NCBI RefSeq assembly: GCF_902806685.2
Contig: NC_048554.1
Coordinates: 310,001 to 374,000, forward strand
DNA: 64,000 nucleotides
From: Maniola hyperantus
Lineage: Eukaryota; Arthropoda; Insecta; Lepidoptera; Nymphalidae
Direction: 5' to 3'
Part shown: positions 40,982-50,370 of the stretch, one piece after another
Position numbering within the stretch: the first letter of the stretch is position 1
How the letters are laid out: every line of letters starts with the position of its first letter
The notes under the pieces: generated by a model
Seen by the model: the letters and a program-made list of their open reading frames with translations, nothing else
What the model was told of the DNA's origin: nothing
Databases searched by the model: none
Made by a program: the position numbers and the translations under genes

Positions 40982-41062
40982 ATAAACCGGCCAAGTGCGA
41001 GTCAGACTCGCGCACTGGGGGTTCCGTACTACAATCGTATTTTATCGACATTATGCACGATT
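40982..41062 (+). repeat. R1 hairpin end, 20 bases from the splice acceptor
   Basis: AAACCGGCCAAGTGCGAGTC, GACTCGCGCACTGG, GGTTCCGTACTACAATCGTA. In transcript direction it ends about 20 bases upstream of exon 2 of gene 2. Confidence 0.8.
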
Positions 41063-41164
41063 AAATCAAAAACTATTGTCTAAAATTTTTCATAATACGT
41101 AATGGGCAAAAACAATTTTGTGGATTATTTGAGGAATGAGGACATTGTAAAATCAAATGATTTA

Positions 41165-41785
41165 TTCAAAATCTAAATATATAAAAGAGAAATACTAGTC
41201 ACTCACTCACTCACTCACTCACTGACTAATCACGAAATCTCAGAAACTATAAAGCCTACAAACTTGGAATTTGGAAGGCAGGTTCCTTCTAGGATGTAGG
41301 TGTCAGCTAAGAAATGGTTTTGAGAACATCCCCCCCTAAGGGGGTGAAAAGGGGGGTCGAAGGTTGTATGAAAGTCCTGTTTTTGAAGTTGGATTTAGGT
41401 TATTACCTTTAAATGATAAAAAATTGTATAAGTCAGTTTGGGAAATTCCCCCCTTAAGGGTGGTGTAAAATAAGGGGGAAAAGTTTTTATAGAAAAGTTT
41501 TAACTATTGTTATTTTTACTTGAAATTTGAAACGAATCAGAGAAAGAAAGGATCTAATTTTCTGCGTAAGGAGGTGAAATGGCGGTTAAAAAGTTATATG
41601 AAAATCCTATGTTTTTGAAGTTAGAGATATGAAAATTGGCATTTAGGTATTCCGGGTTCCGTGCCTTAAGGTGAGACTGAGTGAGTAGATAAGTGAGGCC
41701 TATTGCAGCGGGAAAATTTCAGATCTCATGAGAAATCAAAAATTTTACGCGGACGAAGTCGCGGGCAACAGCTTGTAGGTAATAA
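41165..41785 (+). repeat. Long R2-like variant with CACT run
   Basis: TATATAAAAGAGAAATACTA, six CACT units, ACTATAAAGCCTACAAACTT, a C/G run pair (CCCCCCCTAAGGGGGTG) and the end GCGGACGAAGTCGCGGGCAA. The ends resemble R2, the middle differs and is longer. Confidence 0.65.
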
Positions 41786-42062
41786 AACATTTACACCTTT
41801 TGATTATCAGTTGTTGGATTTGGATTATTGTAAAGTTGCTAAAAATCTTAGGCAAGCTATTTTATTATTGCAATTTCCTTTTTGCACATTCAGCTATAGA
41901 CAATATTGTTATTAAAATTCACTGTTATAATCTTTTGTGTTGACTCTCAAAATTGGTTTGCAAATTTGAATATTATGTAAAGTGTACTTAGGCACTTTAA
42001 CTAATATTTTACTAAGTAAGGAGTTTTAAGTTTTAAGCTTCATATACGCCAGAGCATTATAG

Positions 42063-42298
42063 TCTATATATATAAAAGGAGAAGGTGACTGACTGACTGA
42101 CTGACTGACTGACTGACTGATCTATCAACGCACAGCTCAAACTACTCGACGGATCGGGCTGAAATTTGGCATTCAAATAGCTATTATGACGTAGACATCC
42201 GCTAAGAAAGGATTTTTGAAAATTCAACTCCTAAGGGGGTGAAATAGGGTTTTGAAATTTTGTAGTCCACGCGGACGAAGTCGCGAGCATAAGCTAGT
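42063..42298 (+). repeat. R2 repeat
   Basis: TATATATATAAAAGGAGAAG, seven GACT units, CAACGCACAGCTCAAACTAC to GTCGCGAGCATAAGCTAGT. Confidence 0.8.
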
Positions 42299-42397
42299 GC
42301 AACATATTTTACAGGGTCACATGGTTCAATAAAAAAATACACACGGTATTGAGAACCACCTCCTTTTTAGGGTTCCAACGGTTCAGACAGACCAGAC

Positions 42398-42487
42398 ACA
42401 TTTTAGAAACCATAAATTCCCAAATTGCCCCTGCCGGGAACTGAACCCGGGAAGTCCCACTTATCACCACTGCGCCAGGGAGGTTGT
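42398..42487 (-). mobile_element. S2 SINE tRNA-like head, reverse
   Basis: GGGAACTGAACCCGGGA (box B, reversed) and CACCACTGCGCCAGGGAGGT (box A, reversed). Body and tail absent. A scrap of R4 (GAGAACCACCTCCTTTT) precedes it. Confidence 0.7.
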
Positions 42488-42692
42488 CAATCAACATCCG
42501 AGATTATAAAAAGCCGCACGGTAGGTAGATAAGTTAGTAGTTACATAAGCAGTAGGTATTTTAATTTATGCTAAGTAGACTCATGCCTCATGGTCATGTC
42601 AAAGTCAAGGTTAGACTGGCTTCAAGGCAATACCTAACCTAACTTGCTTTTGCTCGCGACTTCGCTTGCGTGGAAATTCGGGATCATCACAT

Positions 42693-43323
42693 CACTCATA
42701 TTATAAATGCGAAAGTGAGTATGTTTGTTGGTTTGTTCTTCAATCACGCCGCAACGGATCGACGTGATTTTTTTGCAAGGATATAGTTAAAGACTTGGAG
42801 AGTGAAATATGCTACCTTTTTATTCCGGCAAATCAAAGAGTTCCCACGGGATTTTCGAAAACCTAAATCCAAGCGGAACAAGACGCGTGCAAATATATAA
42901 AAGGAAAAGCTGACTGACTGATTGACTGACTGATCTATCAACGCACAGCTAGACCTACTGGACGGATCGGGCTGAAATGTTTCATGCAGGTAGCTATTAT
43001 GACGGAGGCATCCTCGAAGGAAGGATTTTTGAAAATTCAACCCCTAAGGGAGTAAGATAGGGGTTTGAAATTTGTATAGTCCACACAGATGAAGTCGCGG
43101 GCATAAGCTATCTAGTTTATAATAGATCCATACTTTCCATACTAATATTACAAATGTGAAAGTGTGTCTGTCTGTCTGCTAGCCTTTCACTGCCCATACG
43201 TTCAACCGATTTTGACGAAATTTGGTTTCTTTGGCTAGTTTTTATCCCCGAAAATCAAAGAGTTCCCACGGGATTTTTGAAAACCTAAATCCACGCAGAC
43301 GAAGTCGCGGGCATCATCTAGTA
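42693..43323 (+). repeat. Cluster R3 - R2 - R3, same orientation
   Basis: R3 42693-42892 (ACTCATATTATAAATGCGAA to GGAACAAGACGCGTGCAAAT), R2 42893-43112 (ATATAAAAGGAAAAGCTGAC to GTCGCGGGCATAAGCTATCT), R3 43126-43323 (CCATACTTTCCATACTAATA to GAAGTCGCGGGCATCATCTA). The second R3 ends 22 bases from the donor site of gene 2. Confidence 0.8.
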
Positions 43324-43345
43324 GATAGATAAATATTATACATAC

Positions 43346-43702
43346 ACGCTCCTTGTTAAAATGGTGTAGATGGGGTCGCAAAAAGGAATCCATTTTGTTG
43401 AACCAAAACACCTTCGGCTTGTACACGGGGTCGTCCCCCGCCTTCTCGCTGTTGGCCACCTTCTTCAGCTCTTGGCAATACGAGTTCCTCAGGTTCTTGA
43501 ACTTGATCACCACATAACGGGACGTGAAGTGTTTGATGTCCAACTTCTTAGCGATTCTTTCCGCCGCTGCGTGGCGCGTGTGTCGGTGCTTGTACCCTTC
43601 CAAGTCCGTGTTCCAGAGACATCCCTCTTTCTCATACAAGTTGACTAGCTCCATGGTTTTTTCGTCGCTTATGCGGAGAATGGAGTTCTGGCGGAGTTCC
43701 AT
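43346..43702 (-). CDS. MADF-BESS protein 2, exon 1 (MADF domain)
   Basis: Encodes residues 1-119. MADF domain at about 13-108: TMELVNLYEKEGCLWN, Tyr37, AAAERIAKKLD, VVIKFKNLRNSYCQELKK at 64-81 and FWFNKMDSFLRPHL at 99-112. ATG at 43702 starts directly before the domain. The exon ends CGT|GTATGT at 43346/43345 in phase 0, matching exon 2. Gene 1 has its intron at the same point, just after the domain's last helix and also in phase 0, which argues for common descent, although the two domains are now quite different in sequence. Probable sequence-specific DNA binding; targets unknown. Unspliced, the frame would run on into R3-derived residues to 43235. Confidence 0.82.
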
Positions 43703-43860
43703 ATTTCTTTCAAGGTCCTTGTACTGGAGAGCGCAGCGTCTGAAGATCTCTTAGGATATAATGCAGGTATTAGGTAATCGTTGAAGTTCCAATTTCCAAA
43801 GTGCTTGGAAATCGGCGACCTCGCAGCGTTAGGAGATCCCTTACTAGAACGTAATCCTTG

Positions 43861-43956
43861 AGGTTCCAAAATCCAAAATGTTTGAGGTTCCAAAATCCAA
43901 AATGCTTGAGGTTCCAAAATCCAAAATGTTTGAGGTTCCAAAATCCAAATTGCTTA
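43861..43956. repeat. 24-bp tandem repeat, 4 copies, upstream of gene 2
   Basis: The unit AGGTTCCAAAATCCAAAATG + YTTG starts at 43861, 43885, 43909 and 43933, with one base differing between copies. It lies about 160-255 bases upstream of the gene 2 start codon. The minus-strand frame across it gives an 8-residue repeat (FWILEPQT), but it is not linked to a recognised protein. Confidence 0.85.
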
Positions 43957-44002
43957 AAATGGCGGCATTGCACTGTAAAACGCATCGATCAGTAACCCCT
44001 CT

Positions 44003-44156
44003 GGCCGGTCTCCACCTAAGCGGAGCGGAAATGAGAAATGTTCAATCGACCAATCACATTTTTAAAAGATGACGTGAGAATCTTCACGTCATCTATTAAG
44101 AATCCGATTGGTTGACTGAACACATCTACCCGCTCCGCTTAGGTGAAAACTGGGCC
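44003..44156. mobile_element. Fold-back MITE 300-450 bases upstream of gene 2
   Basis: The two halves are inverted copies of about 75 bases: CACCTAAGCGGAGCGG is at 44014-44029 and its complement CCGCTCCGCTTAGGTG at 44130-44145. Inside are paired CCAAT/ATTGG and TGACGTGA/TCACGTCA motifs. No transposase. Confidence 0.8.
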
Positions 44157-44232
44157 TTGAGTGGACGGATTTCTGGACACGCACGATACAAAATCATATT
44201 CTGTCGCTATTCTTGCAAAATTCCCACGTTGC

Positions 44233-44415
44233 AGAGTAGACTTTTTACTTATTTCGTGGTTTAACGACATTTTATAATGTAGATAACGGGTACATACCAC
44301 GATTAATTTGTTGATATTTGCTCACGACTCAGTATCAACAAATAAAATCTACAAATTAATCGTTGTATGTGCCTATGTAGGTACCTACCCGTTTTCTAGA
44401 TTATAATAAGACCTT
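44233..44415. repeat. Palindromic segment related to 32055-32137
   Basis: CTTATTTCGTGGTTTAACGA...GATAACGGGTACATACCACG (44247-44302) is the reverse copy of a segment at 32055-32137. A weaker forward copy follows (AAATTAATCGTTGTATGTGC, CCCGTTTTCTAGATTATAAT, 44353-44408). A MITE with long arms would explain it. Confidence 0.6.
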
Positions 44416-44439
44416 TTTACGTTATAAAAAGACGACCGC

Positions 44440-44650
44440 GACGATTCGAAAATAAAACAGTATATTATAATTTCGACGAGCGTGGAGACGTCTACGCGGC
44501 TGGCGTGAGCACGCCTGACTGGCGAGTGACGAGTGGCGACGGTCGTGGTGGTCGTGAGTCGTGACGAACGTCGTACCCCGTGCCGTGACGAGTTTCGAGA
44601 CACGATCTTTCGACCCTTCGATACGATAAACGCTCGGCCCCCGTCTATAC
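44440..44650. promoter_or_regulatory. CpG-rich segment upstream of MADF-BESS gene 2
   Basis: Many CG dinucleotides (GGAGACGTCTACGCGGCTGG, GTGACGAGTGGCGACGGTCG) in an otherwise AT-rich area, 740-950 bases before the gene 2 start. Same kind of position as 27060-27310 for gene 1. Possibly promoter or 5' UTR; no core element was identified. Confidence 0.35.
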
Positions 44651-44692
44651 GTAGTGTTGTTATTTGCTATTGTACGTCACGCTTCTGCTCTT

Positions 44693-45262
44693 TTTTAGGG
44701 TTCCGTACCTCAAAAGAAAAAGAGGAAACGTTTGATCACTTTGTTGTCTGTCTGTCTGTCTGTCCGTCGTGTCTGTCAAGAAAACCTATACTGTCCGTTG
44801 ACCTAGAATCATGAAATTTGGCAGGTAGTTAAGTGTAATAGCACAAGTAAAAGAAAAAATCCGAAAACTGTGAAGATACATCACAAAAAAATGTGTTCAT
44901 GAACAAATAATTAGTATTTTCAAAAGTGGGGTATCATATGAAAGGGCTTTACCTGTACGTTCTAAAACAGATTTTTATTTATTTTTATGACTAATAGTTT
45001 TTGATTTATCGAGTAAAATGACGAAAAAAAATACGACGTAACACGGAACCCTCGGTGCGCGAATCTCACTCGCACTTGGCTGGTTAGCGGGCTCGTATCT
45101 CGTGAACCATAATATATCTGACATTTTCACTATATTTTCTATTACGACTAAAACTAAAAATTTCAAAATTACCGCCATGAAAGTAAAAAAAAGAGTTATT
45201 TCTTGTACGACGGTACGGAACCCTTCCGCGAGTCCAACTCGCACTTGACCGATTTTTTTGGT
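44693..45262 (-). repeat. Two R1 repeats head to tail
   Basis: 44693-45078 is regular R1 (TTTTTTAGGGTTCCGTACCT to CTCACTCGCACTTGGCTGG). 45079-45262 is the short variant (ACATTTTCACTATATTTTCT, AAATTACCGCCATGAAAG, CGAGTCCAACTCGCACTTGA). Same tandem structure as 24630-25234. Confidence 0.75.
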
Positions 45263-45387
45263 CGTTCGTGTTTTCGTGCAGTATCTTGAGAAATATGAGT
45301 CGAGACCCAATGGCAGCCGGCAGGTAATGTAAATTATTGCAAGGGTCCCCAGTAGCCGCGATGTGAGATTTGCCCTATCTACTTTCC

Positions 45388-45780
45388 GTACCCTTAAATG
45401 TGAAAGTGTGTTTGTTTGTTGGTTTGTCCTTCAATCACGTCGCAACGGTGCAACGGATTGACGTGATTTTTTGCATGGGTATAGATAAAGACCTGGAGAG
45501 TGACGTAGATATTTTTTAAATCTTTTAGCTAAGGAAACAGAAGTATATTTTTACTAGCTGATGCCCGCGACTTCGTCCGCGTGGAATTAGGTATTTAAAA
45601 ATCCCGTGGGAACTCTTTGATTTTCCGGGATAAAAAGTAGCCTATGTCACTCTTCAGATCTTTATCTATACTCATGCAAAAAATCACGTCAATCCGTTGC
45701 ACCGTTGCGACGTGATTGAAGGACAAACCAACAAACAAACAAACAAACAAACACACTTTCGCATTTATAATATGGGTACT
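45388..45780. repeat. R3 repeats facing each other
   Basis: 45388-45500 forward (CCCTTAAATGTGAAAGTGTG to GACCTGGAGAGTGACGTAG), then 45553-45780 reverse and complete (ACTAGCTGATGCCCGCGACT to TTTCGCATTTATAATATGGG). Potential hairpin over the shared first 110 bases. 45781-45992 has no feature. Confidence 0.75.
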
Positions 45781-45992
45781 GCATGCAAATTCATCTCTTA
45801 GTCTACTTATTATTGCGACTTTGTTGTGGTTAACAATGGGCTAAATTATAATAACTATTAGCATTGTAGTTATGCAGAAACCGCTTGGCTAATGGCTAGC
45901 GATAGACAAAGCATGGTGAAACGCGTGAGTTAATGTGGTTACCAACATGCTAATTGTACCCAAAAGCCTCGATAGCTTAGCAATCATAATCA

Positions 45993-46350
45993 GTCTAAAT
46001 ATATAAAAGGAAAAGGTGACTGACTGACTGATTTATCAACGCACAGCTCAAACGCACACGGATCGGGCTGAAGTTTGGCATGCAGATAGCTATTATGACG
46101 TAGACATCCGCTAAGAAAGGATTCTGGAAAATTCAACCCCTAAAGGGGTAAAATAGGGGGTTGAAATTTGTTTAGCCCACGCGGACGAAGTCGTGAGCAT
46201 AAGCATCTATATATGTATAATTGTATATATAAAAGGGAAAGGACTGACTGACTGATCAATCAACGCACAGATCAATTTACTGGACGGATCGGGCTGAAAT
46301 CGGGGAAATCGGATAAAAATAAGGGTTTGAAAGACAAAGTCACGAGCATA
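45993..46350 (+). repeat. R2 repeat and a second decayed R2
   Basis: 45993-46205 complete (TAAATATATAAAAGGAAAAG to GAAGTCGTGAGCATAAGCAT). 46208-46350 is a shortened copy (GTATATATAAAAGGGAAAGG, GGACGGATCGGGCTGAAAT, AAAGTCACGAGCATAAG). Confidence 0.75.
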
Positions 46351-46383
46351 AGTGAGTTTATTAAATAAATAAATACGAGAAGA

Positions 46384-46560
46384 GCCTCAATAGCTCAACC
46401 GGTATAGGAGTGGACTGAAAACCGAAAGGTCGACGGTTCAAATCCCGCCCGTTGCACTATTGTCGTACCAACTCCTAGCACAAGCCTGACGTTTAATTGG
46501 AGAGGAAAAGGGGAATATTAGTCATTTTATATGGCTAATATTCTTTCTAAAAAAAAAAAA
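46384..46560 (+). mobile_element. S1 SINE (tRNA-Phe-derived)
   Basis: GCCTCAATAGCTCAACCGGT, CTGAAAACCGAAAGGTCGAC, GGTTCAAATCCCG, body and A-rich tail. 46561-46989 after it has no gene; it contains TAAATAAATAAATAAT at 46823-46838. Confidence 0.85.
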
Positions 46561-46989
46561 ATCAGTTGACACACTATACCTACTTATATTATTATCTACT
46601 TAGGTATATTGTGAAACACACTTTTTAGTTGCATTGTAAGCAGTGAGTACTAGGTAGGTACTTGAGACTACAATGAGCTAATTGTGACAGGAAGTGTCTG
46701 CTCAGCACAAAGACGCCTTGTCACTCCAGGTGCCGATACGTCTGGCCTACACGTGGCTACGGTCACCAGGCGGACCAACTTCTCAGGATAAATCCTTTCT
46801 GAAAATCATCTAATACCTGAGTAATAAATAAATAAATAATCTTTATTTTCACACATTCATTTTACATGAATAACTTATAACAAACTTATTTACTTCATAT
46901 TATGAACTTATGTTAACAAACAAGTAACAAATAGGAACGATGGTCCTGCAGAAGAATGAACTGTGTTGCAGTGATCATCGCCCTCCTCA

Positions 46990-47200
46990 TACAATACTTC
47001 TTCTTCTTTCTTCTTTGTCGTATCACTCTTGGCAGAGCGGTCGTGGTCATCACGAAGCAACGTCTTTGAGGGCAGATGTTATATGCCTCACGAGCATTCG
47101 CCATTTCTCCCTGCTGGCTGACAGCCTGGTACACTCGTGCAAAGGACCGCCCACAGCAGACTTAATTTGGTCGGTCCATACAATACTACAGTACCCCAAA
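46990..47200 (-). pseudogene. LINE reverse transcriptase C-terminus, reverse
   Basis: On the minus strand it reads GGPLHECTRLSASREKWRML and VRHITSALKDVAS followed by a stop, which looks like the end of a non-LTR retrotransposon ORF. The sequence after the stop (through AAGAAGAAAGAAGAAGAAGT) is 3' UTR. Immediately to the right, the 55-bp minisatellite begins. Confidence 0.6.
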
Positions 47201-47755
47201 TGAACTGTGTTGCAGTGATCATCGCCCTCCTCATACAATATTACAGTATCCCAAATGAACTGTGTTGCAGTGATCATCGCCCTCCTCATACAATATTACA
47301 GTATTCCAAATGAACTGTGTTGCAGTGATCATCGCCCTCCTCATACAATATTACAGTATCCCAAATGAACTGTGTTGCAGTGATCATCGCCTTCCTCATA
47401 CAATATTACAGTATTCCAAATGAACTGTGTTGCAGTGATCATCGCCCTCCTCATACAATATTACAGTATTCCAAATGAACTGTGTTGCAGTGATCATCGC
47501 CCTCCTCATACAATATTACAGTATTCCAAATGAACTGTGTTGCAGTGATCATCGCCCTCCTCATACAATATTACAGTATTCCAAATGAACTGTGTTGCAG
47601 TGATCATCGCCCTCCTCATACAATATTACAGTATCCCAAATGAACTGTGTTGCAGTGATCATCGCCCTCCTCATACAATATTACAGTATCCCAAATGAAC
47701 TGTGTTGCAGTGATCATCGCCCTCCTCATACAATATTACAGTATCCCAATACTAT
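47201..47755. repeat. 55-bp minisatellite, 10 copies
   Basis: Unit start TGAACTGTGTTGCAGTGATC at 47201, 47256, 47311, 47366, 47421, 47476, 47531, 47586, 47641 and 47696. Copies differ mainly at one C/T (CAGTATCCC or CAGTATTCC) and one C/T in CGCC(C/T)TCC. A single further copy of the left 40 bases stands at 46957-46996, on the far side of the LINE piece. Confidence 0.95.
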
Positions 47756-48130
47756 TATATTATTCTGTGACAGTACTAAGTAAAATTAGTTACAGAAACA
47801 TGATAATTTTTTAATTTAATTTTTAATTAATTTAATTTGCTTTTGATTGAAATTTCCAGATTTTCAGGATTGTCTTGGACTTAAAAATCTCATAGTAACA
47901 CTACTCCTTGGCTATCAAGTGTCAAGTATCGACTCGATATAGCACTGATGTGTGATACACGCGTGATAAGGCATGATGATACATGATAGCCCTCGACAAT
48001 GATAGCGTTTCAAATTCTTAATCACAATAACATGTACCTACCTACCTAGTTTATTTTGCCGGACCCGTGCAGACTGCAGAGAGCCGGCGATGGGTTGATC
48101 ATGATGATGATATATCTACATCTGAATAAG
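47756..48130. other. No gene recognised
   Basis: AT-rich; an S3-like tail (GCCGGCGATGGGTTGATCAT) lies near 48083. Confidence 0.4.
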
Positions 48131-48343
48131 TACCTATATAAAAGAAAAAGCTGACTGACTAGTGGTCTGTCAACGCACATCTAAAATTAGTCGACGGATC
48201 AGGCTGAAATTTGGCATGCAGGTAGCTATTATGACGTAGATATCCGATAAGAAAGAATTTTTGAAAATTCAACCCCTAAGGGGTAAAATAGGGGTTCGAA
48301 ATCGGTGTAGTCCACGCGGACGAAGTCGCGGGAATAAGCTATC
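48131..48343 (+). repeat. R2 repeat
   Basis: CCTATATAAAAGAAAAAGCT, only two GACT units, to GACGAAGTCGCGGGAATAAG. Followed by a reversed S3 scrap at 48425-48490 (CGTCTCAGAGTGAGAG, GCCATAGTCTACCACGCTG). Confidence 0.75.
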
Positions 48344-48706
48344 GTTGATATAAGCTAAAAGCTTACTGCAATTTCGAAATGCCATTGTGTACGTGTAGCC
48401 AGCAAGTTATTGTAAAATCAACCCATTACCGGCTCACTACAGAGCACGTCTCAGAGTGAGAGAGGTTTTGGCCATAGTCTACCACGCTGAACACACAGTA
48501 AACTCCCCATATTACCCAACAAAGGGGTCCCTTATACCCACAGACCTTATACCCAATGCAAGCCCAGGTGCCTATCTGTCTGCCTCGCCCGTTTATCACA
48601 CACTCAGCTGATAAACTGATAACTGATAAGAACACCGCTGATAACTCAAGTACTTCTCGAATATACTGCTGCAATTCTAAATAACACCTGAGTACATCGT
48701 GATAAC

Positions 48707-48863
48707 TTCGCGACAGGTTGAGATGGCAATCGGGATATGAGGCGGGGGGACGCCCTGCACACCCGCACAGCGCCCGCGCTCGCCCGCACCTGGTTAGCGC
48801 GGGGACTTTGCGGGTGTGCTAGGCATTCCCTCCCCGATTGCCATCTTGACCTGTCGCGCACTA
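48707..48863. mobile_element. M2 GC-rich MITE, complete copy
   Basis: Left CGCGACAGGTTGAGATGGCA and right TGCCATCTTGACCTGTCGCG are inverted repeats with two mismatches in the outer 27 bases. GC-rich interior with GGGGGGACGCC and GTTAGCGCGGGG. Defines the family for the copies at 3076 and 33504. Confidence 0.8.
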
Positions 48864-48978
48864 GACATACTTGATCGATTCATACTTTAGATTTCATCGA
48901 TACTTTATATCGGGTTACCTACACAACTCGATGACTTTATTTTTAGTAGGTAGGTACCTAGTTATTCTATCTGATAAA

Positions 48979-49372
48979 TCTATATATATAAAAGGAAAAG
49001 GTGACTGACTGACTGACTGACTGACTGACTGACTGATCTATCAACGCACAGTTCAAACTACTGGACGAATCACGCTGAAACTCGGCATGCAGATAGCTAT
49101 TATAACGTAGGCGTCCGCTAAGAAAGGATTTTTCAAAATTCAACCCCTACAGGGGTAAAATAGGGGTTTGAAGTTTGTATGAAAGTCAGTCAGTTTTGAA
49201 GTGTCGATAAAGAAGTTTTGTAGTTAATATTTTTGCAATTAGCAGTATAACATATTTTATTAAGCCTATGTTAAAATCTCATAGCTAAAAATCAAACCTA
49301 AGGGTGTAAATAGGGGTTTAAAATTTGTGTAGTCCACGCGGACGAAGTCGCGGGCATAAGCTAGTCTAGTCT
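48979..49372 (+). repeat. R2 repeat, long form
   Basis: Eight GACT units, CAACGCACAGTTCAAACTAC to GAAGTCGCGGGCATAAGCTA. About 160 bases longer than other R2 copies because of an AT-rich middle (49180-49300) that repeats the AGGGGTTTGAAGTTTG/AGGGGTTTAAAATTTG motif on both sides. Confidence 0.75.
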
Positions 49373-49427
49373 ATACTATAAGTAGGTAATCGAGAAACTA
49401 ACTGACTAATGATGAGTAAGCAGTGAT

Positions 49428-49701
49428 AGCTAGCCTAGTGGCAAAGACGTCGCTCGTCCTCCTTAGATTAATTTAGAAGTCCGGGGTTCGATCCTGGGTT
49501 CAAACCTAACTCTTCAGTCCGTGTAACTGTCCGTCTGTCCGTCAAGAAAACCTATACTGTGCTTCCCGTTGACCTAGTTACTTGTTACTAGAATTATTTT
49601 TATTCATAATGGTTTTTGATTTATCGTGCAAAACGTCGAAAAAATACGACTGTAGTACGGAACCCTCGGTGCGCGAGTCTGACTCGCACTTGGCCGGTTT
49701 T
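49428..49701. repeat. S3 head (+) joined to a shortened R1 (-)
   Basis: 49428-49512: TAGCCTAGTGGCAAAGACG and box B GGGGTTCGATCCTGGG. 49520-49701: R1 with GTCCGTCTGTCCGTCAAG, then a deletion, then GGTTTTTGATTTATCGTGC to GACTCGCACTTGGCCGGTTT. Confidence 0.7.
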
Positions 49702-50036
49702 ATTGGCAAGGCAGTCGTGATTATATTTCAAAGTATGAGTTGTTTTTTACGTATGTACCTAAATAACTTTTTTCGTATCTACCTAAGTAGTACGTACCTA
49801 CTTACGTGCGAGTTGAAACGTCGCTTGTCGTCAGCTGGGTGGGGAGTGCAGCCTGACATTCGCTGATAACAGCTATTGATAACGCATTTCATCATTTCAT
49901 TTTAATTTTCTTACGCCATATTACTTATGAATTGGTGATACCACTAATTAGTAAAATCCCAATTAATTATTAAGTACTTAATGACACGAGGAAATGTTTA
50001 CGAACATAATACTGTGTACGGAACCTGCTTATTACA

Positions 50037-50275
50037 AACTAGATGATGCCCGCAGCTTCGCCCGCGTGGATTAAGGTTTTTAAAATCCCGTAGGAACTCT
50101 TCGATTTTCCGGGACAAAAAGTAAGTAGGTACCTACTCTATGTCCTTCCCGGGATGCAAGCTGTCTCTGTACCTTTCATCAAAATCGGTTGAACGGTTGA
50201 GCCGTGAAAAGCTAGCAGACAGACAGGACAGACAGACAGACACACTTTTTCATTTTTCGTATCGTATATATCAGT
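50037..50275 (-). repeat. R3 repeat, reverse
   Basis: ACTAGATGATGCCCGCAGCT to GACAGACAGACACACTTTTT, with a small internal insertion (GTAAGTAGGTACCTACTC). 49702-50036 has no gene. Confidence 0.75.
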
Positions 50276-50370
50276 ATGGATGGATGGACGTATGGATAGT
50301 ATGGATATGGATTATTTCAGTTGTAAATTTACTAAGTACCTATTCAAGTAGGTAGGTAGATATTAAAAGA

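Larger units (their letters stand above)
40962..43345 (-). other. Intron of MADF-BESS gene 2
   Basis: Minus-strand donor GTATGT at 43345-43340, acceptor AG at 40963-40962. Filled with repeats: R1 piece 40982-41062, R2-like variant 41165-41785, R2 42063-42298, reversed S2 head 42398-42487, R3 42693-42892, R2 42893-43112, R3 43126-43323. 41786-42062 and 42490-42690 show nothing. Confidence 0.7.

Noticed and set aside
43669..43985. Coding extension upstream of MADF-BESS gene 2 (FWILEPQT repeats)
   Set aside because: It arises from the 24-bp tandem repeat; the two overlapping frames conflict and neither joins the MADF frame in a supported way.
46913..47289. Small proteins on the minus strand
   Set aside because: They are a LINE C-terminus and readings through the 55-bp minisatellite.
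47201..47755. CRISPR-like array
   Set aside because: Units are contiguous 55-bp repeats with no spacers, in an animal genome.
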